Source: Flavobacterium limi (GTDB lineage: Bacteria > Bacteroidota > Bacteroidia > Flavobacteriales > Flavobacteriaceae). Taken from it: a stretch of 64,000 bases of DNA. The notes beneath the pieces are model-generated. The model was not told where the DNA came from and searched no databases. It saw only the letters and a list, made by a program, of their open reading frames with translations. Location: assembly GCF_010645075.1 (NCBI RefSeq), contig NZ_JAADZV010000009.1, positions 203,049-267,048 of the forward strand, in the 5' to 3' direction. Shown piece after piece: positions 9,156-19,222 of the stretch. Each line of letters starts with the position of its first letter. Within the stretch, counting starts at the first letter, position 1. The translations under genes and the position numbers were made by a program.

Positions 9156-11417
9156 TTATCTTCTGTTTCTTCTAATCAATATAAAAGCACCGCTTAAGAT
9201 GATCAGTAAAGGAAATAATCCTATAAATACAATTTTACCTATGAATACCTGATTTGAACTGATCGTAATCTTATTATCGATTTTTTCAGGGCGTGTTGTA
9301 TCTATAGGGAATTCGTAATTAGTGAACCAGCTGAAAATATCAGTCACAAACTGAAACGTTCCCGAACCGCCCCTGCTTAACTCGGCATTCCCCAGAAAAT
9401 CAGCATCACCTGCCACAATTATTTTCTGCGATTTTCCATTAATATTTCTAGTTAAAGCAACAACTAAAGGAACTGATTTTTGAGATGGCTGTTTTTTCAG
9501 TTCCTGAGGGAAAGAGGTAATACCCGTTTGAGATTCCCAGGCTGGCTCATGGTTTGTTTTTAAAAGCGGTGTTACTTTAAACCCTGTTTCTTTTGCGGTT
9601 ACAATACCGCTGCTTCCCAGAAACGGAATTGGATTATTAATTTTTGAAAGTTTAATTAAAGTGGTATCAACATCTTTCTGAAGTTCTGTTACCAGGAAAT
9701 CCGGTGAGTTGGTTTCGCTTTCCTGAATTAAGGCCTGTTTTGTAAAACTCAATCCTAATTTTTCAGTTATTGCTGCCAAAGCCGTATTCGTTTCAGGTTC
9801 TGCTAAAAGCATTACATTTTTCCCCTGATCGATGTACTTGGTAATTCGGTCAACAGCGCCCTGGCTGAGCTGCGTTTTAGGATCAGCAAGGATTAAAATA
9901 TCAGTATCGGCCGGAATATTTTGTGCATTGATATCCACAGCAGTAACATCAAATCCCTGATTGATTAACGAATATCTGAACGTGATTTCATTAAAAGCGG
10001 TTTTATAATTCTTATCTCCGATTTTGGCGATACTGCGTTCCATATTTCCGGTTGTAAAAACAATTTTCGGAGCTTTTACCACCAATCGTTTTAAGGCTGC
10101 AGAGATTTCTTTTTCATTTGGAGCTTTAAACAAATCATCGTAAAATCTCAAAAATGTTCTTTTTCCTTTATATTCCACGGTTCTTACCACACGGTTCTGC
10201 TCTGGTCCAAGATCAATAATTTTCTTAATTTCAGCAGGACTATATAATTTTTTAAGCTTCATATCCTGTGATTCAACCATTTTTTCAGCAAGCTGTTTGT
10301 CCGTTAATCCCGGATTTCTACCATAAAGTTCTGCATTGGTAGAAGTATCATAATAATATACATAGTCCATCTCAATTTGAGGCAGATAGCGTGTGTATTT
10401 AGCAAAGCCTGCTATGTCCTCATTTTGATAATAAGGCATGGCCATGTAATAATTTACATCCAGAAGGTTATCATAAGCAGTAATCTTAATAGGACCATTC
10501 ATCTGTTTCACTATGTCCAGACTGTTTTTAGTAAGAGTCCTGTCTTTTGTGCGTGTCATATCATAGTAGAACGTAAGGGCTGCTCTTGATGTAATATAAC
10601 CAAGTGACAAAACAACTGTTATTAGTAAACTATATTTTAGCACTCTTTTTGAAAAAGTCTGCGTATCACGCCCTGTCTGCAATTTGTAAATACTCAGTAC
10701 AATAAAAAGACCGCTGACCAAAACGAAATAAAGGACATCTTTACTGATAATTAAACCTTCAAGCATTTCATTTGCACGTCCTGCGATAGATAAGAAATAC
10801 GTAATATCTTTTAGAATCTCAACATCCTGCCAGAGTTTACCAATGAAATTTAAACCTGCTAAAACGACCAGAGTACTGATAGCTGCCACGACCTGATAAG
10901 AAGTAAGACAGGACATAAAAAGCCCGATTGCAGCATAGGTGCAAACTAATAAATACAAGCCGATCAAACCTGAAATTGCAAATTTAACATCCAGATTTTC
11001 AATAGAAAATCCGGCTATAATAACTTGTATACCCAAAATCGCAATAAAAAGCATGCAATATGCAGCAATGGCCAGGTATTTTCCGAGTACGATTTCTTTA
11101 ATCTTAATGGGTGATGAAAGTAAAAGCTTGATAGAACCGCTGTTAATCTCGCGACTTACCAGCCCCATTGTCAATAGTGGGACATATAAATACAGATAAT
11201 TCTGCATTTCAGTAAAAAGTCCGCTGAATCCTGAAAATATAATCTGAGACAAGTTATCCATTTCCTGCCCAATTTTCTGTGATCTTTCAAAACGTTCGAT
11301 CGAGTCAAAAAATTTCCAGCTGGACTGAATTGAAAATATAACTAAAACGACCCAGGCCACTGGAGAATAGAACATCGTGTTGAGTTCTGTTTTAGCAATT
11401 CTGTATATTGTTTTCAT
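9156..11417 (-). CDS. GldF-GldG-type ABC permease fusion (Gldg family protein)
   Basis: This 753-residue protein joins two parts that are separate in the gliding-motility transporter. Residues about 1-270 form an ABC-2 type permease with six membrane segments, resembling GldF. Residues about 300-720 form a large extracytoplasmic ABC-type_uncharacterised/GldG-like domain, and a last membrane segment sits near the C terminus just before RRNRR. The partner ATPase starts upstream and its stop codon lies 10 bp before this ATG. The open frame reaches further to a TTG at 11489, but ATG 11417 (MKTIYRIAKTEL) is the natural start of such permeases and avoids overlapping the ATPase. The transport direction is probably export. 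The substrate is unknown. Confidence 0.88.
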   Translation of the reverse strand: MKTIYRIAKTELNTMFYSPVAWVVLVIFSIQSSWKFFDSIERFERSQKIGQEMDNLSQIIFSGFSGLFTEMQNYLYLYVPLLTMGLVSREINSGSIKLLLSSPIKIKEIVLGKYLAIAAYCMLFIAILGIQVIIAGFSIENLDVKFAISGLIGLYLLVCTYAAIGLFMSCLTSYQVVAAISTLVVLAGLNFIGKLWQDVEILKDITYFLSIAGRANEMLEGLIISKDVLYFVLVSGLFIVLSIYKLQTGRDTQTFSKRVLKYSLLITVVLSLGYITSRAALTFYYDMTRTKDRTLTKNSLDIVKQMNGPIKITAYDNLLDVNYYMAMPYYQNEDIAGFAKYTRYLPQIEMDYVYYYDTSTNAELYGRNPGLTDKQLAEKMVESQDMKLKKLYSPAEIKKIIDLGPEQNRVVRTVEYKGKRTFLRFYDDLFKAPNEKEISAALKRLVVKAPKIVFTTGNMERSIAKIGDKNYKTAFNEITFRYSLINQGFDVTAVDINAQNIPADTDILILADPKTQLSQGAVDRITKYIDQGKNVMLLAEPETNTALAAITEKLGLSFTKQALIQESETNSPDFLVTELQKDVDTTLIKLSKINNPIPFLGSSGIVTAKETGFKVTPLLKTNHEPAWESQTGITSFPQELKKQPSQKSVPLVVALTRNINGKSQKIIVAGDADFLGNAELSRGGSGTFQFVTDIFSWFTNYEFPIDTTRPEKIDNKITISSNQVFIGKIVFIGLFPLLIILSGAFILIRRNRR

Positions 11418-11427
11418 TTGTTTGTTT

Positions 11428-12375
11428 TTAAGAAAGAATAGCGTTTTTAGAAGGTGCTTTTTTTGATAATTGGGCAAAAATTTCGTCAAGGGATACTTTT
11501 TCGAACTGGATTTCGCGTAATTTCCAGTTGTTGGAAACGCTCAGTGCTACGATTTTTTCTGCTATTTCCTGCGTTCCTGAAAAAGTGATTTGTACTTTTT
11601 TAGGAGAAAGATAGACAGCTTCTGTAATTTCTGAAATCTCTTTCAGGATATTAACTGCAGGTGGATTTTCAAAACTGGCTGTCAGCGTATTGGCTTCGAT
11701 ATAATTATTGAAAGCTTCGAGTGTATCCGAAAAAACCATGTGTCCGTTTTCAATCATTCTGATATCCTGGCAGGTGGCCTGAACTTCAGAAAGAATGTGT
11801 GAAGAGAATATCACAGCCTTATCTTTAGCAATCTTTTTGATTAAATTTCTGACTTCCAGAATCTGATTTGGATCCAGTCCGTTTGTAGGTTCGTCAAGTA
11901 CTACCAGTTTTGGTTCATGAATGATTGCCTGGGCAATCCCTACACGCTGCCTGTACCCGCCGGATAAGTTTTTGATCAGCCTGTGGCTGAAATGTGAAAT
12001 ACCGCATTTTTCTTTTGCTTTTTCGACCGCATTTCTCAAATCTTCTTTTTTTACCAGTCTTAGCTGTGCGCAGTGAATCAAGTATTCATCTACTGTTAAA
12101 TCAAGGTGAAGAGGCGGTGTCTGCGGTAAAAAACCGATTAGTTTTTTGGCCTCAACAGGGTTTTCCTTTAAATTGATTCCGTCAATAAATATATTTCCTT
12201 TGGTCTGGTTCAAAACGCCGCAGAGAATATTCATCGTGGTCGATTTTCCGGCTCCATTTGACCCCAAAAGGCCTAAAATCCTGTTTTCTTTGATTTCAAA
12301 ACTGATATTTTGAATTGCCCAATCCTTACTGTATTGATGTGACAAGTCCTCAACTCTTACAATTGTTGTTTCCAT
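11428..12375 (-). CDS. ABC transporter ATP-binding protein (GldA-like)
   Basis: This 315-residue ATPase powers the adjacent permease. It shows Walker A (GSNGAGKS, residues 38-45), the ABC signature LSGGYRQR (137-144), Walker B with catalytic Glu (KLVVLDE, 156-162), the D-loop (NGLDP) and the H-loop (FSSHILSE). A C-terminal extension of about 90 residues is typical of GldA/CcmA-like exporters. The frame extends 14 codons further up to a GTG, but this would cross the hairpin at 12390-12426, so ATG 12375 is taken. The gene lies between SusD and the permease in one operon. Confidence 0.92.
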   Translation of the reverse strand: METTIVRVEDLSHQYSKDWAIQNISFEIKENRILGLLGSNGAGKSTTMNILCGVLNQTKGNIFIDGINLKENPVEAKKLIGFLPQTPPLHLDLTVDEYLIHCAQLRLVKKEDLRNAVEKAKEKCGISHFSHRLIKNLSGGYRQRVGIAQAIIHEPKLVVLDEPTNGLDPNQILEVRNLIKKIAKDKAVIFSSHILSEVQATCQDIRMIENGHMVFSDTLEAFNNYIEANTLTASFENPPAVNILKEISEITEAVYLSPKKVQITFSGTQEIAEKIVALSVSNNWKLREIQFEKVSLDEIFAQLSKKAPSKNAILS

Positions 12376-12389
12376 AGTGATTTTTAAAT

Positions 12390-12426
12390 CGCAGGAATGT
12401 ATTTTTTTATAAAACACACTCCTGCG
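12390..12426 (-). other. Stem-loop between susD and the ABC genes
   Basis: Arms CGCAGGAATGT and ACACTCCTGCG pair over 11 positions with one mismatch and a 15-base loop. It lies 15 bp before the ATPase ATG and 15 bp after the SusD stop. It could set the ratio of receptor to transporter mRNA. The opposite operon has a hairpin at the same place (26743-26768). Confidence 0.6.
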
Positions 12427-12440
12427 TTATTTTTTATTAT

Positions 12441-13811
12441 TTAGTATCCTTCCGTAGGATTTAAGAAGGGATTAGAACGAAGGGCAGCTTCTGGTATTGG
12501 ATATAAACGGTCTGTAGATTTCCAGATTTTGTCTGGTAAAACAGAAAGTGTTTCATCCAGTTTTCCGGTTCTTTTCAGGTCCAGCCATCTGTGTCCGTTT
12601 TCTGCAAAAAACTCACGCTGTCTTTCCAGCGCAATTAAATCCAATAATTGATTAGAATCTGTTAAAGTAGTATTCCCAAGTAATGCTCTGTTTCGAATTA
12701 CATTAATATCTTCCTGAGCACCTGTAATATTATTTAATCGTACTCTGGCTTCGGCTCTTATTAAATACAATTCAGCTAATCTTAAAGGTGTAGAACGCTC
12801 TGATGGAGAATCACCAAATCCATTTTTATATTTATTTGGTGCAATTCCAAGAAATACTCCTGTTCTATTTCTGATGTCAACTGTCCAGATCGTTTTTCTG
12901 GCATCACCAGTTTCAAAAAGTGCATTTCCTTTTCTTAGCAATAAAGTTCCGTTTGTTGAAAACACGGAAGACCCTTCGTAAGTATAAAAAACGTTAAAGT
13001 ACGGGATTTGAAGAATCGACTCTTTATTATCTGCGATAAAAGGACTGTTTGATGCACTTAATCCGGTAGTTATCTCATAGTTTCCGGTTTCGTTTATTAC
13101 CGCTGAGGCGTGTGTTGCTGCATCACTCCATTTTCCTAAATAAAGATTTACCCTGGCCAATAAAGTTTCTGCAGCCCATTTTGTAGCTCTGATTCTTTTG
13201 TTGTTATAGTTGTTGTAATCAACCGGCAGATCTTTTGAAGCATCGGTCAAATCAAGAACAATTTGTGCATAAACTGCTTCCTGAGTCGATTGTGGCAATA
13301 ATGCAGACACATCTACATTTGTTGTAAGTACTAATGGTACATCTCCCCAAAGATTAGTCAGGTAAAAGAAACAATAAGCTCTTAGAAACTTTGCTTCAGC
13401 AATCCATTGTTTGCTTTTTACAACATTGAGGGTAGTACTTGCAGTAACACCTTCAATAACATTGTTGGCATTGTAAATCGTTTTATACAGTTCTCCCCAA
13501 TTGGTGTTTATTGTTCCGTCAGTTTCCTGGATTTCATTAGAACTATAGACAGTGGCCAGGCCATTTGTTGGGACTAATTCATCTGCTGTTTGTCCTAGTA
13601 CCGAATGGATTCTGTTATAATAAAAGTCGGCAACCATACTTTGGTAGATTCCATTTACTGCTGCCTCGGCTGTTGGATCTGAGGTATAAACAGTTTTTGA
13701 AGATAATTGATTTCTCGGAAGTTCAACCTCAAGTGCTTCCTCGCATCCCGTAAGTCCTAATACAAGAAATAACGAGAATATACAGGTATATTTAGTGGAA
13801 ATATTTTTCAT
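12441..13811 (-). CDS. SusD/RagB family outer-membrane lipoprotein
   Basis: This 456-residue surface lipoprotein binds nutrient at the cell surface and caps the SusC channel encoded just upstream. The lipobox LTGC puts the lipidated residue at Cys23. The N-terminal SusD-like domain (about 25-210) and C-terminal RagB/SusD domain (about 260-456) are both present, with the typical ending GHRWLDLKRTG and YPIPEAALRSNP. The gap to susC is 12 bp. The ligand cannot be inferred from the sequence. Confidence 0.92.
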   Translation of the reverse strand: MKNISTKYTCIFSLFLVLGLTGCEEALEVELPRNQLSSKTVYTSDPTAEAAVNGIYQSMVADFYYNRIHSVLGQTADELVPTNGLATVYSSNEIQETDGTINTNWGELYKTIYNANNVIEGVTASTTLNVVKSKQWIAEAKFLRAYCFFYLTNLWGDVPLVLTTNVDVSALLPQSTQEAVYAQIVLDLTDASKDLPVDYNNYNNKRIRATKWAAETLLARVNLYLGKWSDAATHASAVINETGNYEITTGLSASNSPFIADNKESILQIPYFNVFYTYEGSSVFSTNGTLLLRKGNALFETGDARKTIWTVDIRNRTGVFLGIAPNKYKNGFGDSPSERSTPLRLAELYLIRAEARVRLNNITGAQEDINVIRNRALLGNTTLTDSNQLLDLIALERQREFFAENGHRWLDLKRTGKLDETLSVLPDKIWKSTDRLYPIPEAALRSNPFLNPTEGY

Positions 13812-13823
13812 GATTTTTTAGAT

Positions 13824-16800
13824 TTAAAATGTAAACTGTGTTCCAAAAGTAATTGTACGCATTGGTGGCAAAGCAAGTCCTTGTGTTTCAGGATCAAGTC
13901 CTCTATAACTAGTAAAAGTTACTAAGTTTTGTCCCTGAAGAGAAAGACGTATACTTTGCAAATACTTTTTAGTTCCTTCATTCAAAGGAACCTGATAAGT
14001 GGCACTTACATTTTTGAGTTTTATATAGGATGCATCTATAATAGAAGCATTGGAGTCCATATAATTAAAGAAGCTGTTCTGAAAACCGGAACTTAAAATA
14101 TTTCCTTGTGCTATATAATCATTGTATTCATTTACCTGAAAATTTGCAGTAGAGTATGGATAACCAGGCTGAGCTCCTGTAGAAGTCATTAAAGTAGTTC
14201 CCTCTTGTTTTACAAATTGGAATAAAAAGTCAAGTGTAAAGGCTTTGTAGCTTATTGTATTTGAGATTCCTCCATAATATTTAGGGTAAGTAGGTCCGTA
14301 ATATTTTCTGTCTCCTCTGCCAGTTTCTGCAAAACCGCGTGATATCCTGCCATCTCCGTTTACATCTTCAAATTGAGCAATTCCGTCAGCATTTACACCA
14401 GTAAAATTATAGACATACCTACTGCTTAAAGGGTTTCCAACTACATATTCAGAGTAATAACTGGTAAATTCTATTCCATCAAATCTTGTTAATTTATTGG
14501 AATTGGTAGAAATGTTGAAAGAGGTAGACCAGTTTAAACTTTTATTACGAATGTTGGTTGTAGCCAATGTAAATTCCCATCCTTTATTTTCTACTTCAGC
14601 CGGTAAATTGGCAGTATAAGTTGTAAAACCTGCCTGTGCACTAAGTGTATAGTTTACCAATTGATTTATTGAAGTGTTTTTATAATAAGCAGCTGTAAAA
14701 GATATTCGATCTTTAAGGAAGCTTAAATCTAATGCAGCTTCAAATTTTCTCGTTGTTCCCCATTTGATATTTGGATTTGAAATTCTGGCTGCAGTCATAG
14801 ATGTATTCCCGTCACCATAAGTACGCGTATCAAAAGTATCTGTATATCCATAATCCGGAATATCATCGCTACCTATTTCTCCATAACTGGAACGCAGTTT
14901 TCCAAAACTTAATAAGGTCTGATCTTTTAAGAAACTTTCTTCAGTAAAAATCCAGCCAGCCCCTATTGAACCAAAATTACCAAATCGGTTATTAGCTCCA
15001 AATTTAGAGGAACCGTCTCTTCTAAAATTAGCGTTAAGAATGTACTTATTTGCAATGTTATAATTTACCCTGCTGAAGAGCGAAATGTATTTGTATTCCG
15101 AACTTCCATTAGAAACTGATACTGTTTCTGCAGCAGCAATATTACCAATTAAGTTATCAGCACTATAGCCATTTGAACTAACATAAGAAGGCATTTCAGA
15201 TTTTCTGTTTTGCCACGATCCTCCAACAAGTACAGATAGATTACCTTTCCATAAATTGGTTGTATAATTAAGCTGAGGCTCAACAGTAAAATTATTCGTA
15301 TTATTAGTTGAAACCGTATAGGATCTTTGAAAGTTTACATTACTGCCGTTTGCTTCAGCATAAACATGATTAACTGCAGATCCGGGCATAGTCTGGCTAG
15401 ACTGCATCTGTGCTCTTCCGTATCCTAAGTCAGTTTTAAAAGAAAACCCTTTTGCGATATCATATTGAAGGCTTAAACTAGTGATTAAGTTCATCCCCTT
15501 ATCTCTTACTCTTTTGTCTAAAGCAGCTAGTGGATTAATATCGCTAAAATAATCCGGAGACCAGTAATAAGTCCCATCTGCGTTGTACATTGGACGGTTT
15601 GGAGCAGTACCTACCGCATATGTTGTAATGTCAAAAAAAGGAAGGTTATTATTATCTGTTGCAAAAATCACAGAAGCACCTACTTTTAGTTTTTTGTCCA
15701 GTGTACTATGATTAATATTTAGGTTAGTTGAGAATTTATCATAACTAAAATCTCCTGGCACCACAGTAGTTTCTTTATGATAAGCACCGCTTACAAGAAA
15801 GTTGGTGGTATCGTTACCACCTCTTAAGGAAGCAGAGAAATTATTAAAATTAGCCGTACTACCTATTAATTTTTTCTGCCAGTTATTATTCACATTCGGA
15901 TCCCAGTCAGTAATAGCTATACCATTACTATCTACATCTGCAACATCTCCATTATTATCTAATGCTGTTTGCAGCATATTTAAGTAAGCAGGGGTATCTA
16001 AAGTTTTAACCATGTGGGCGACTTCAGAAAATCCTGAATTTGTTGTTACCGTAAACTCTGTTTTTCCTGATTTTCCTTTTTTGGTTGTAATAAGTACAAC
16101 TCCATTAGCTCCTCTTGAACCGTAAATTGCTGTCGCATCTGCGTCTTTCAGGATTTCAATACTTTCAATATCATTCGGATTAATAATATTTAGGGGACTG
16201 GTAGATTTTTGAGCCCCTCTGATTACATCCAAACTTTGTGTTTGTTGTTTAATATCATCTCCAATGTACGGAACACCATCAACAATATAAAGTGGAAGAT
16301 TAGCACCTTCAATGAAATTTCTTCCTCGAATGCTGATGTTCATATCAGATCCGGCATATCCTGATGTCTGTGTAACAAAAACCCCCGGAGTCCTTCCTTG
16401 AAGGGTTTGCAAAATATTCGTTACAGGCTGTTTTTCAATGTCTTCGGCTGTAATTTTAACTACAGATCCTGTGGTTGTTCTTTTAGTAGTGGTACCATAA
16501 CCAATAATCACCACTTCATCCAGTTTGGCTAAATCTGGCTGCATATTAATGGTAATCGAACTTTGGTTTTCAACTGTAACTTCCTGCGTTTTATAACCAA
16601 GATATGTTACTTTAAGCGTATGTTTGCCGGAAGGTAAATCAATATAAAACTGACCATCAAAGTCTGTTATGCCGTGTTTGTTGCTTCCTACAAGAACAAC
16701 AGAAACACCAGGCAGTGGAAACCCTCTTTCATCTACAATTTTTCCCGTTAATGTCCGGTCATTTTCAGCTACATTATTTTTTCCGGATACAATGACCGTT

Positions 16801-17204
16801 TCTTTTTTATAAACAATGACATTTTTATCTACCTGTTTGTAGACCAGATTACTGCCCTGAAATGCCATATTTAAAATCTCACTCACAGGTCTTTTTCCGC
16901 GTGGCATATTAATTTTAGGAAAATTAGTAATAAGCTGTGGCTGATACGCAAACAGTAATCCCGTTTTATGTTCAATAGTTTTAAACAGGGTTTTGATATC
17001 CTGGTTATGAAGCTCAATATCAACAGATATGTTTTCTAAACTCTGACCACTCATTTTATTTGCAAATACCATAGGAGTACCGCAGGTGAGTAAAAAAATG
17101 TGGAATAAACTGATGCGCATGATCATAATGGTTTTTTTTGAAAGACCGAACAACGAATTGTTCTTTTCCCTTTCAAACATGGTTGTTTTACAGCGTAATT
17201 TCAT
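13824..17204 (-). CDS. SusC/RagA TonB-dependent receptor with STN domain
   Basis: This 1126-residue outer-membrane transporter has several parts in order: a long N-terminal leader and signal sequence, an STN (secretin/TonB N-terminal) signalling domain (about 60-130), and a carboxypeptidase-regulatory-like domain (LTGKIVDERGFPLPGVSV, about 147-225). A TonB-linked plug follows, with the SusC signature region (IIGYGTTTKRTTTGSV), then a barrel ending in an aromatic residue (TFGTQFTF). The STN domain is expected to contact the FecR anti-sigma factor encoded upstream, giving substrate-induced transcription. The start could be an internal Met about 25 codons later, because residues 1-24 are unusual for a signal peptide. 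Confidence 0.92.
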   Translation of the reverse strand: MKLRCKTTMFEREKNNSLFGLSKKTIMIMRISLFHIFLLTCGTPMVFANKMSGQSLENISVDIELHNQDIKTLFKTIEHKTGLLFAYQPQLITNFPKINMPRGKRPVSEILNMAFQGSNLVYKQVDKNVIVYKKETVIVSGKNNVAENDRTLTGKIVDERGFPLPGVSVVLVGSNKHGITDFDGQFYIDLPSGKHTLKVTYLGYKTQEVTVENQSSITINMQPDLAKLDEVVIIGYGTTTKRTTTGSVVKITAEDIEKQPVTNILQTLQGRTPGVFVTQTSGYAGSDMNISIRGRNFIEGANLPLYIVDGVPYIGDDIKQQTQSLDVIRGAQKSTSPLNIINPNDIESIEILKDADATAIYGSRGANGVVLITTKKGKSGKTEFTVTTNSGFSEVAHMVKTLDTPAYLNMLQTALDNNGDVADVDSNGIAITDWDPNVNNNWQKKLIGSTANFNNFSASLRGGNDTTNFLVSGAYHKETTVVPGDFSYDKFSTNLNINHSTLDKKLKVGASVIFATDNNNLPFFDITTYAVGTAPNRPMYNADGTYYWSPDYFSDINPLAALDKRVRDKGMNLITSLSLQYDIAKGFSFKTDLGYGRAQMQSSQTMPGSAVNHVYAEANGSNVNFQRSYTVSTNNTNNFTVEPQLNYTTNLWKGNLSVLVGGSWQNRKSEMPSYVSSNGYSADNLIGNIAAAETVSVSNGSSEYKYISLFSRVNYNIANKYILNANFRRDGSSKFGANNRFGNFGSIGAGWIFTEESFLKDQTLLSFGKLRSSYGEIGSDDIPDYGYTDTFDTRTYGDGNTSMTAARISNPNIKWGTTRKFEAALDLSFLKDRISFTAAYYKNTSINQLVNYTLSAQAGFTTYTANLPAEVENKGWEFTLATTNIRNKSLNWSTSFNISTNSNKLTRFDGIEFTSYYSEYVVGNPLSSRYVYNFTGVNADGIAQFEDVNGDGRISRGFAETGRGDRKYYGPTYPKYYGGISNTISYKAFTLDFLFQFVKQEGTTLMTSTGAQPGYPYSTANFQVNEYNDYIAQGNILSSGFQNSFFNYMDSNASIIDASYIKLKNVSATYQVPLNEGTKKYLQSIRLSLQGQNLVTFTSYRGLDPETQGLALPPMRTITFGTQFTF

Positions 17205-17253
17205 AAATTTGCTTGCTTTTTAATGGTTACTGGTTTAATTATTAAGAATCTGG

Positions 17254-17279
17254 GCCATCTGGTGTAGGAGCTGGATGGC
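17254..17279 (-). other. Stem-loop between fecR and susC (left operon)
   Basis: GCCATC and GATGGC form a 6-bp stem with a 14-base loop in the 184-bp gap between the FecR and SusC genes. On the minus-strand transcript no T run follows it, so it is more likely a processing or regulatory hairpin than a terminator. Similar hairpins occupy the same gap in the two other SusC operons. Confidence 0.45.
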
Positions 17280-17388
17280 TTTTTTATTTATCTTACTGGT
17301 TTTGGTTTTTAAGGTTAGTACTGCCTGATGCGTTCTAAGTAGGAGATTAGAAAGCTTGTCAGGTTTTATTTATTCTTTTTGTTGTTGT

Positions 17389-18432
17389 TTATTCACATCC
17401 TTTTCCGCTTATAATTACGGTACCGGCTTTATTATAATGGTATTCTGTTTCTATAACACTTGTTATTACCTGCATCACATGGTCCAGGTCTTCTTCGTTC
17501 AGGAAACTCGCAGTTATCCTGCAATTCCTGATTTTCTCATTAGATAATAAAATCTGTACCTTGTATTTCTGGGAAATTAAAGCAACAGCTTCTTCCATAT
17601 TGATGTCGTCCAGAATCAGGTAGTTGCTTTTCCATTCGGTCACAACGGCTGCACTAATTTTATTCTGCTCAAAATTCAGAGTGCTTCTGTTTACCTTAAT
17701 CTGCTGATTCGGAGTAATCACACCATATATCTTTTCTGCATCTCCAACCTGAACTTTACCTCTGGCAACTGTAACTTCTATGTTTTTAGAAGAGTCAAAA
17801 GCATTAATATTAAAGGCCGTACCCAAAACTTTCGTCTGCACCTTACCGGTATGTACGATAAAAGGTTTCTTTTCGTTTCTTTTTATATCAAAAAAAGCTT
17901 CACCGGTAAGGGTTACTTCACGGGTTTTGCTGTTGAATGATTTTTGATCATATTTCAGGCTGCTCTTATCATTTAAAAGAACAGTACTTCCATCCGGAAG
18001 ACGAACCAATTGTTTACCGCTAAAATCTACTAAAGTATTTTCTGCAATTGCAGGCTGTTCGGTAACGGGAATTGTATCACCTGTTTTTGGTTTAAAAAAC
18101 AAGCTGTTACCAATCGCGATTAAAGCAATGATACTTGCTGCAGCGAAAAGAAGGCGCACGACCACCCTTTTATTTCTTCTTTGCGGCTCTAACAAAATTA
18201 CTTTTTGGCTATTTTCTGAATCTGACAAAATCCTTTTGAGTATATAATCGCTCTTTTCCTTATCTAACAATTCTGAAGAAGAATTTTCCCTAAGCATCAA
18301 ATCAATTTTTTCTTTTATGAAATCGTCATGAGAATTCTGCCGGATCATTTCCATCATTTTCTGTTCATCAGAAACCGACAATTCATTCTTCAGATAGCTT
18401 TCAAATAATTCTTCGAATTTTTTTTGCTGCAT
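17389..18432 (-). CDS. FecR-type anti-sigma factor
   Basis: This 347-residue single-pass inner-membrane protein has a cytoplasmic N-terminal region (about 1-85) that would hold the sigma factor. One membrane helix follows (about 88-110, within VVRLLFAAASIIALIAIG), then the periplasmic FecR domain (about 130-230) and a C-terminal DUF4974/STN-like domain (about 270-347). It lies between its sigma gene and the STN-containing SusC receptor, the standard trans-envelope signalling order. The 196-bp gap from the sigma gene contains a long polypyrimidine leader on the transcript strand. Confidence 0.93.
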   Translation of the reverse strand: MQQKKFEELFESYLKNELSVSDEQKMMEMIRQNSHDDFIKEKIDLMLRENSSSELLDKEKSDYILKRILSDSENSQKVILLEPQRRNKRVVVRLLFAAASIIALIAIGNSLFFKPKTGDTIPVTEQPAIAENTLVDFSGKQLVRLPDGSTVLLNDKSSLKYDQKSFNSKTREVTLTGEAFFDIKRNEKKPFIVHTGKVQTKVLGTAFNINAFDSSKNIEVTVARGKVQVGDAEKIYGVITPNQQIKVNRSTLNFEQNKISAAVVTEWKSNYLILDDINMEEAVALISQKYKVQILLSNEKIRNCRITASFLNEEDLDHVMQVITSVIETEYHYNKAGTVIISGKGCE

Positions 18433-18628
18433 GTTTTGTAAATTAGGTTAGTACTTGTTTAAAACTTGAGGTTATTTTTTAGTCTACTAAAATCAGGGTT
18501 GAATCCTGTTTTCAGCATGTTTTTTATTATAAAGACAGTTAAAAAAGGGGGAGGGAGTAGTGAAAAGTTAAAAAAAAGTAAAAAAAAGGTAAAAAAATAG
18601 CAAAGAATCCCTTTTTGAAAGAAAATTT

Positions 18629-19222
18629 TTAAAAATTAACCCCTGCAAATAATAACATAGCCATGAAGAGATTCATGTAAGGTCCAATTTTCTGACGCAC
18701 AAATTTCAAAGCCTGTGCCATATGCTTTTTTACGGTTTCTGTAGAAATACCTAAATCTTCACCAATTTTTTGGTGGCTCAAACCTTCCCACTTCGCCATT
18801 TTATAAATTTTTTGCTGTTGTGGAGGCAGCTGTTCTACTATCCTGTTTAAGATAACATTGTACTGATCATCTTTTATAGCGTGATCGGTATCGCTTAATG
18901 GAGTATCATTGGAAGTGATTTCTGTCATCAGGGTGCTTTCACGAGCATTTTTCTTGATGATATTGAATATATGATTTCGGGAAATGATGAAAAGATAGTT
19001 TTCAAAACTGGCTATTTCTCCTAAATTTTGATGGTTAAGCCAGATTTTCAAAAAAACATCCTGAACGGCTTCTTCTGACTGAATGACAGACTTGGTTATT
19101 TTTAAGGCCGTTCCGTAAACAATATGTTTGTATTGGTTATATAATGCTGTAAACGCCAGTTCGCTTCCCTGAGATAATTCAAGAAGAAGTTTCTTTTGAT
19201 CCGAACTGGAATTTGATAACAT
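18629..19222 (-). CDS. ECF RNA polymerase sigma factor (SusC-linked)
   Basis: This 197-residue sigma-70 family factor has region 2 in the first half (ALYNQYKHIVYGTALKI through FLKIW and SFENYLFIISRNHIFN) and region 4 in the second (QLPPQQQKIYKMAKWEGLSHQKIGEDL followed by the HTH STETVKKHM). The C terminus carries a short hydrophobic tail (about 180-197). It should direct transcription of the downstream SusC/SusD/ABC/M16 operon when released by the FecR protein. It is divergent from a second sigma gene, with a 566-bp gap between them. Confidence 0.93.
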   Translation of the reverse strand: MLSNSSSDQKKLLLELSQGSELAFTALYNQYKHIVYGTALKITKSVIQSEEAVQDVFLKIWLNHQNLGEIASFENYLFIISRNHIFNIIKKNARESTLMTEITSNDTPLSDTDHAIKDDQYNVILNRIVEQLPPQQQKIYKMAKWEGLSHQKIGEDLGISTETVKKHMAQALKFVRQKIGPYMNLFMAMLLFAGVNF

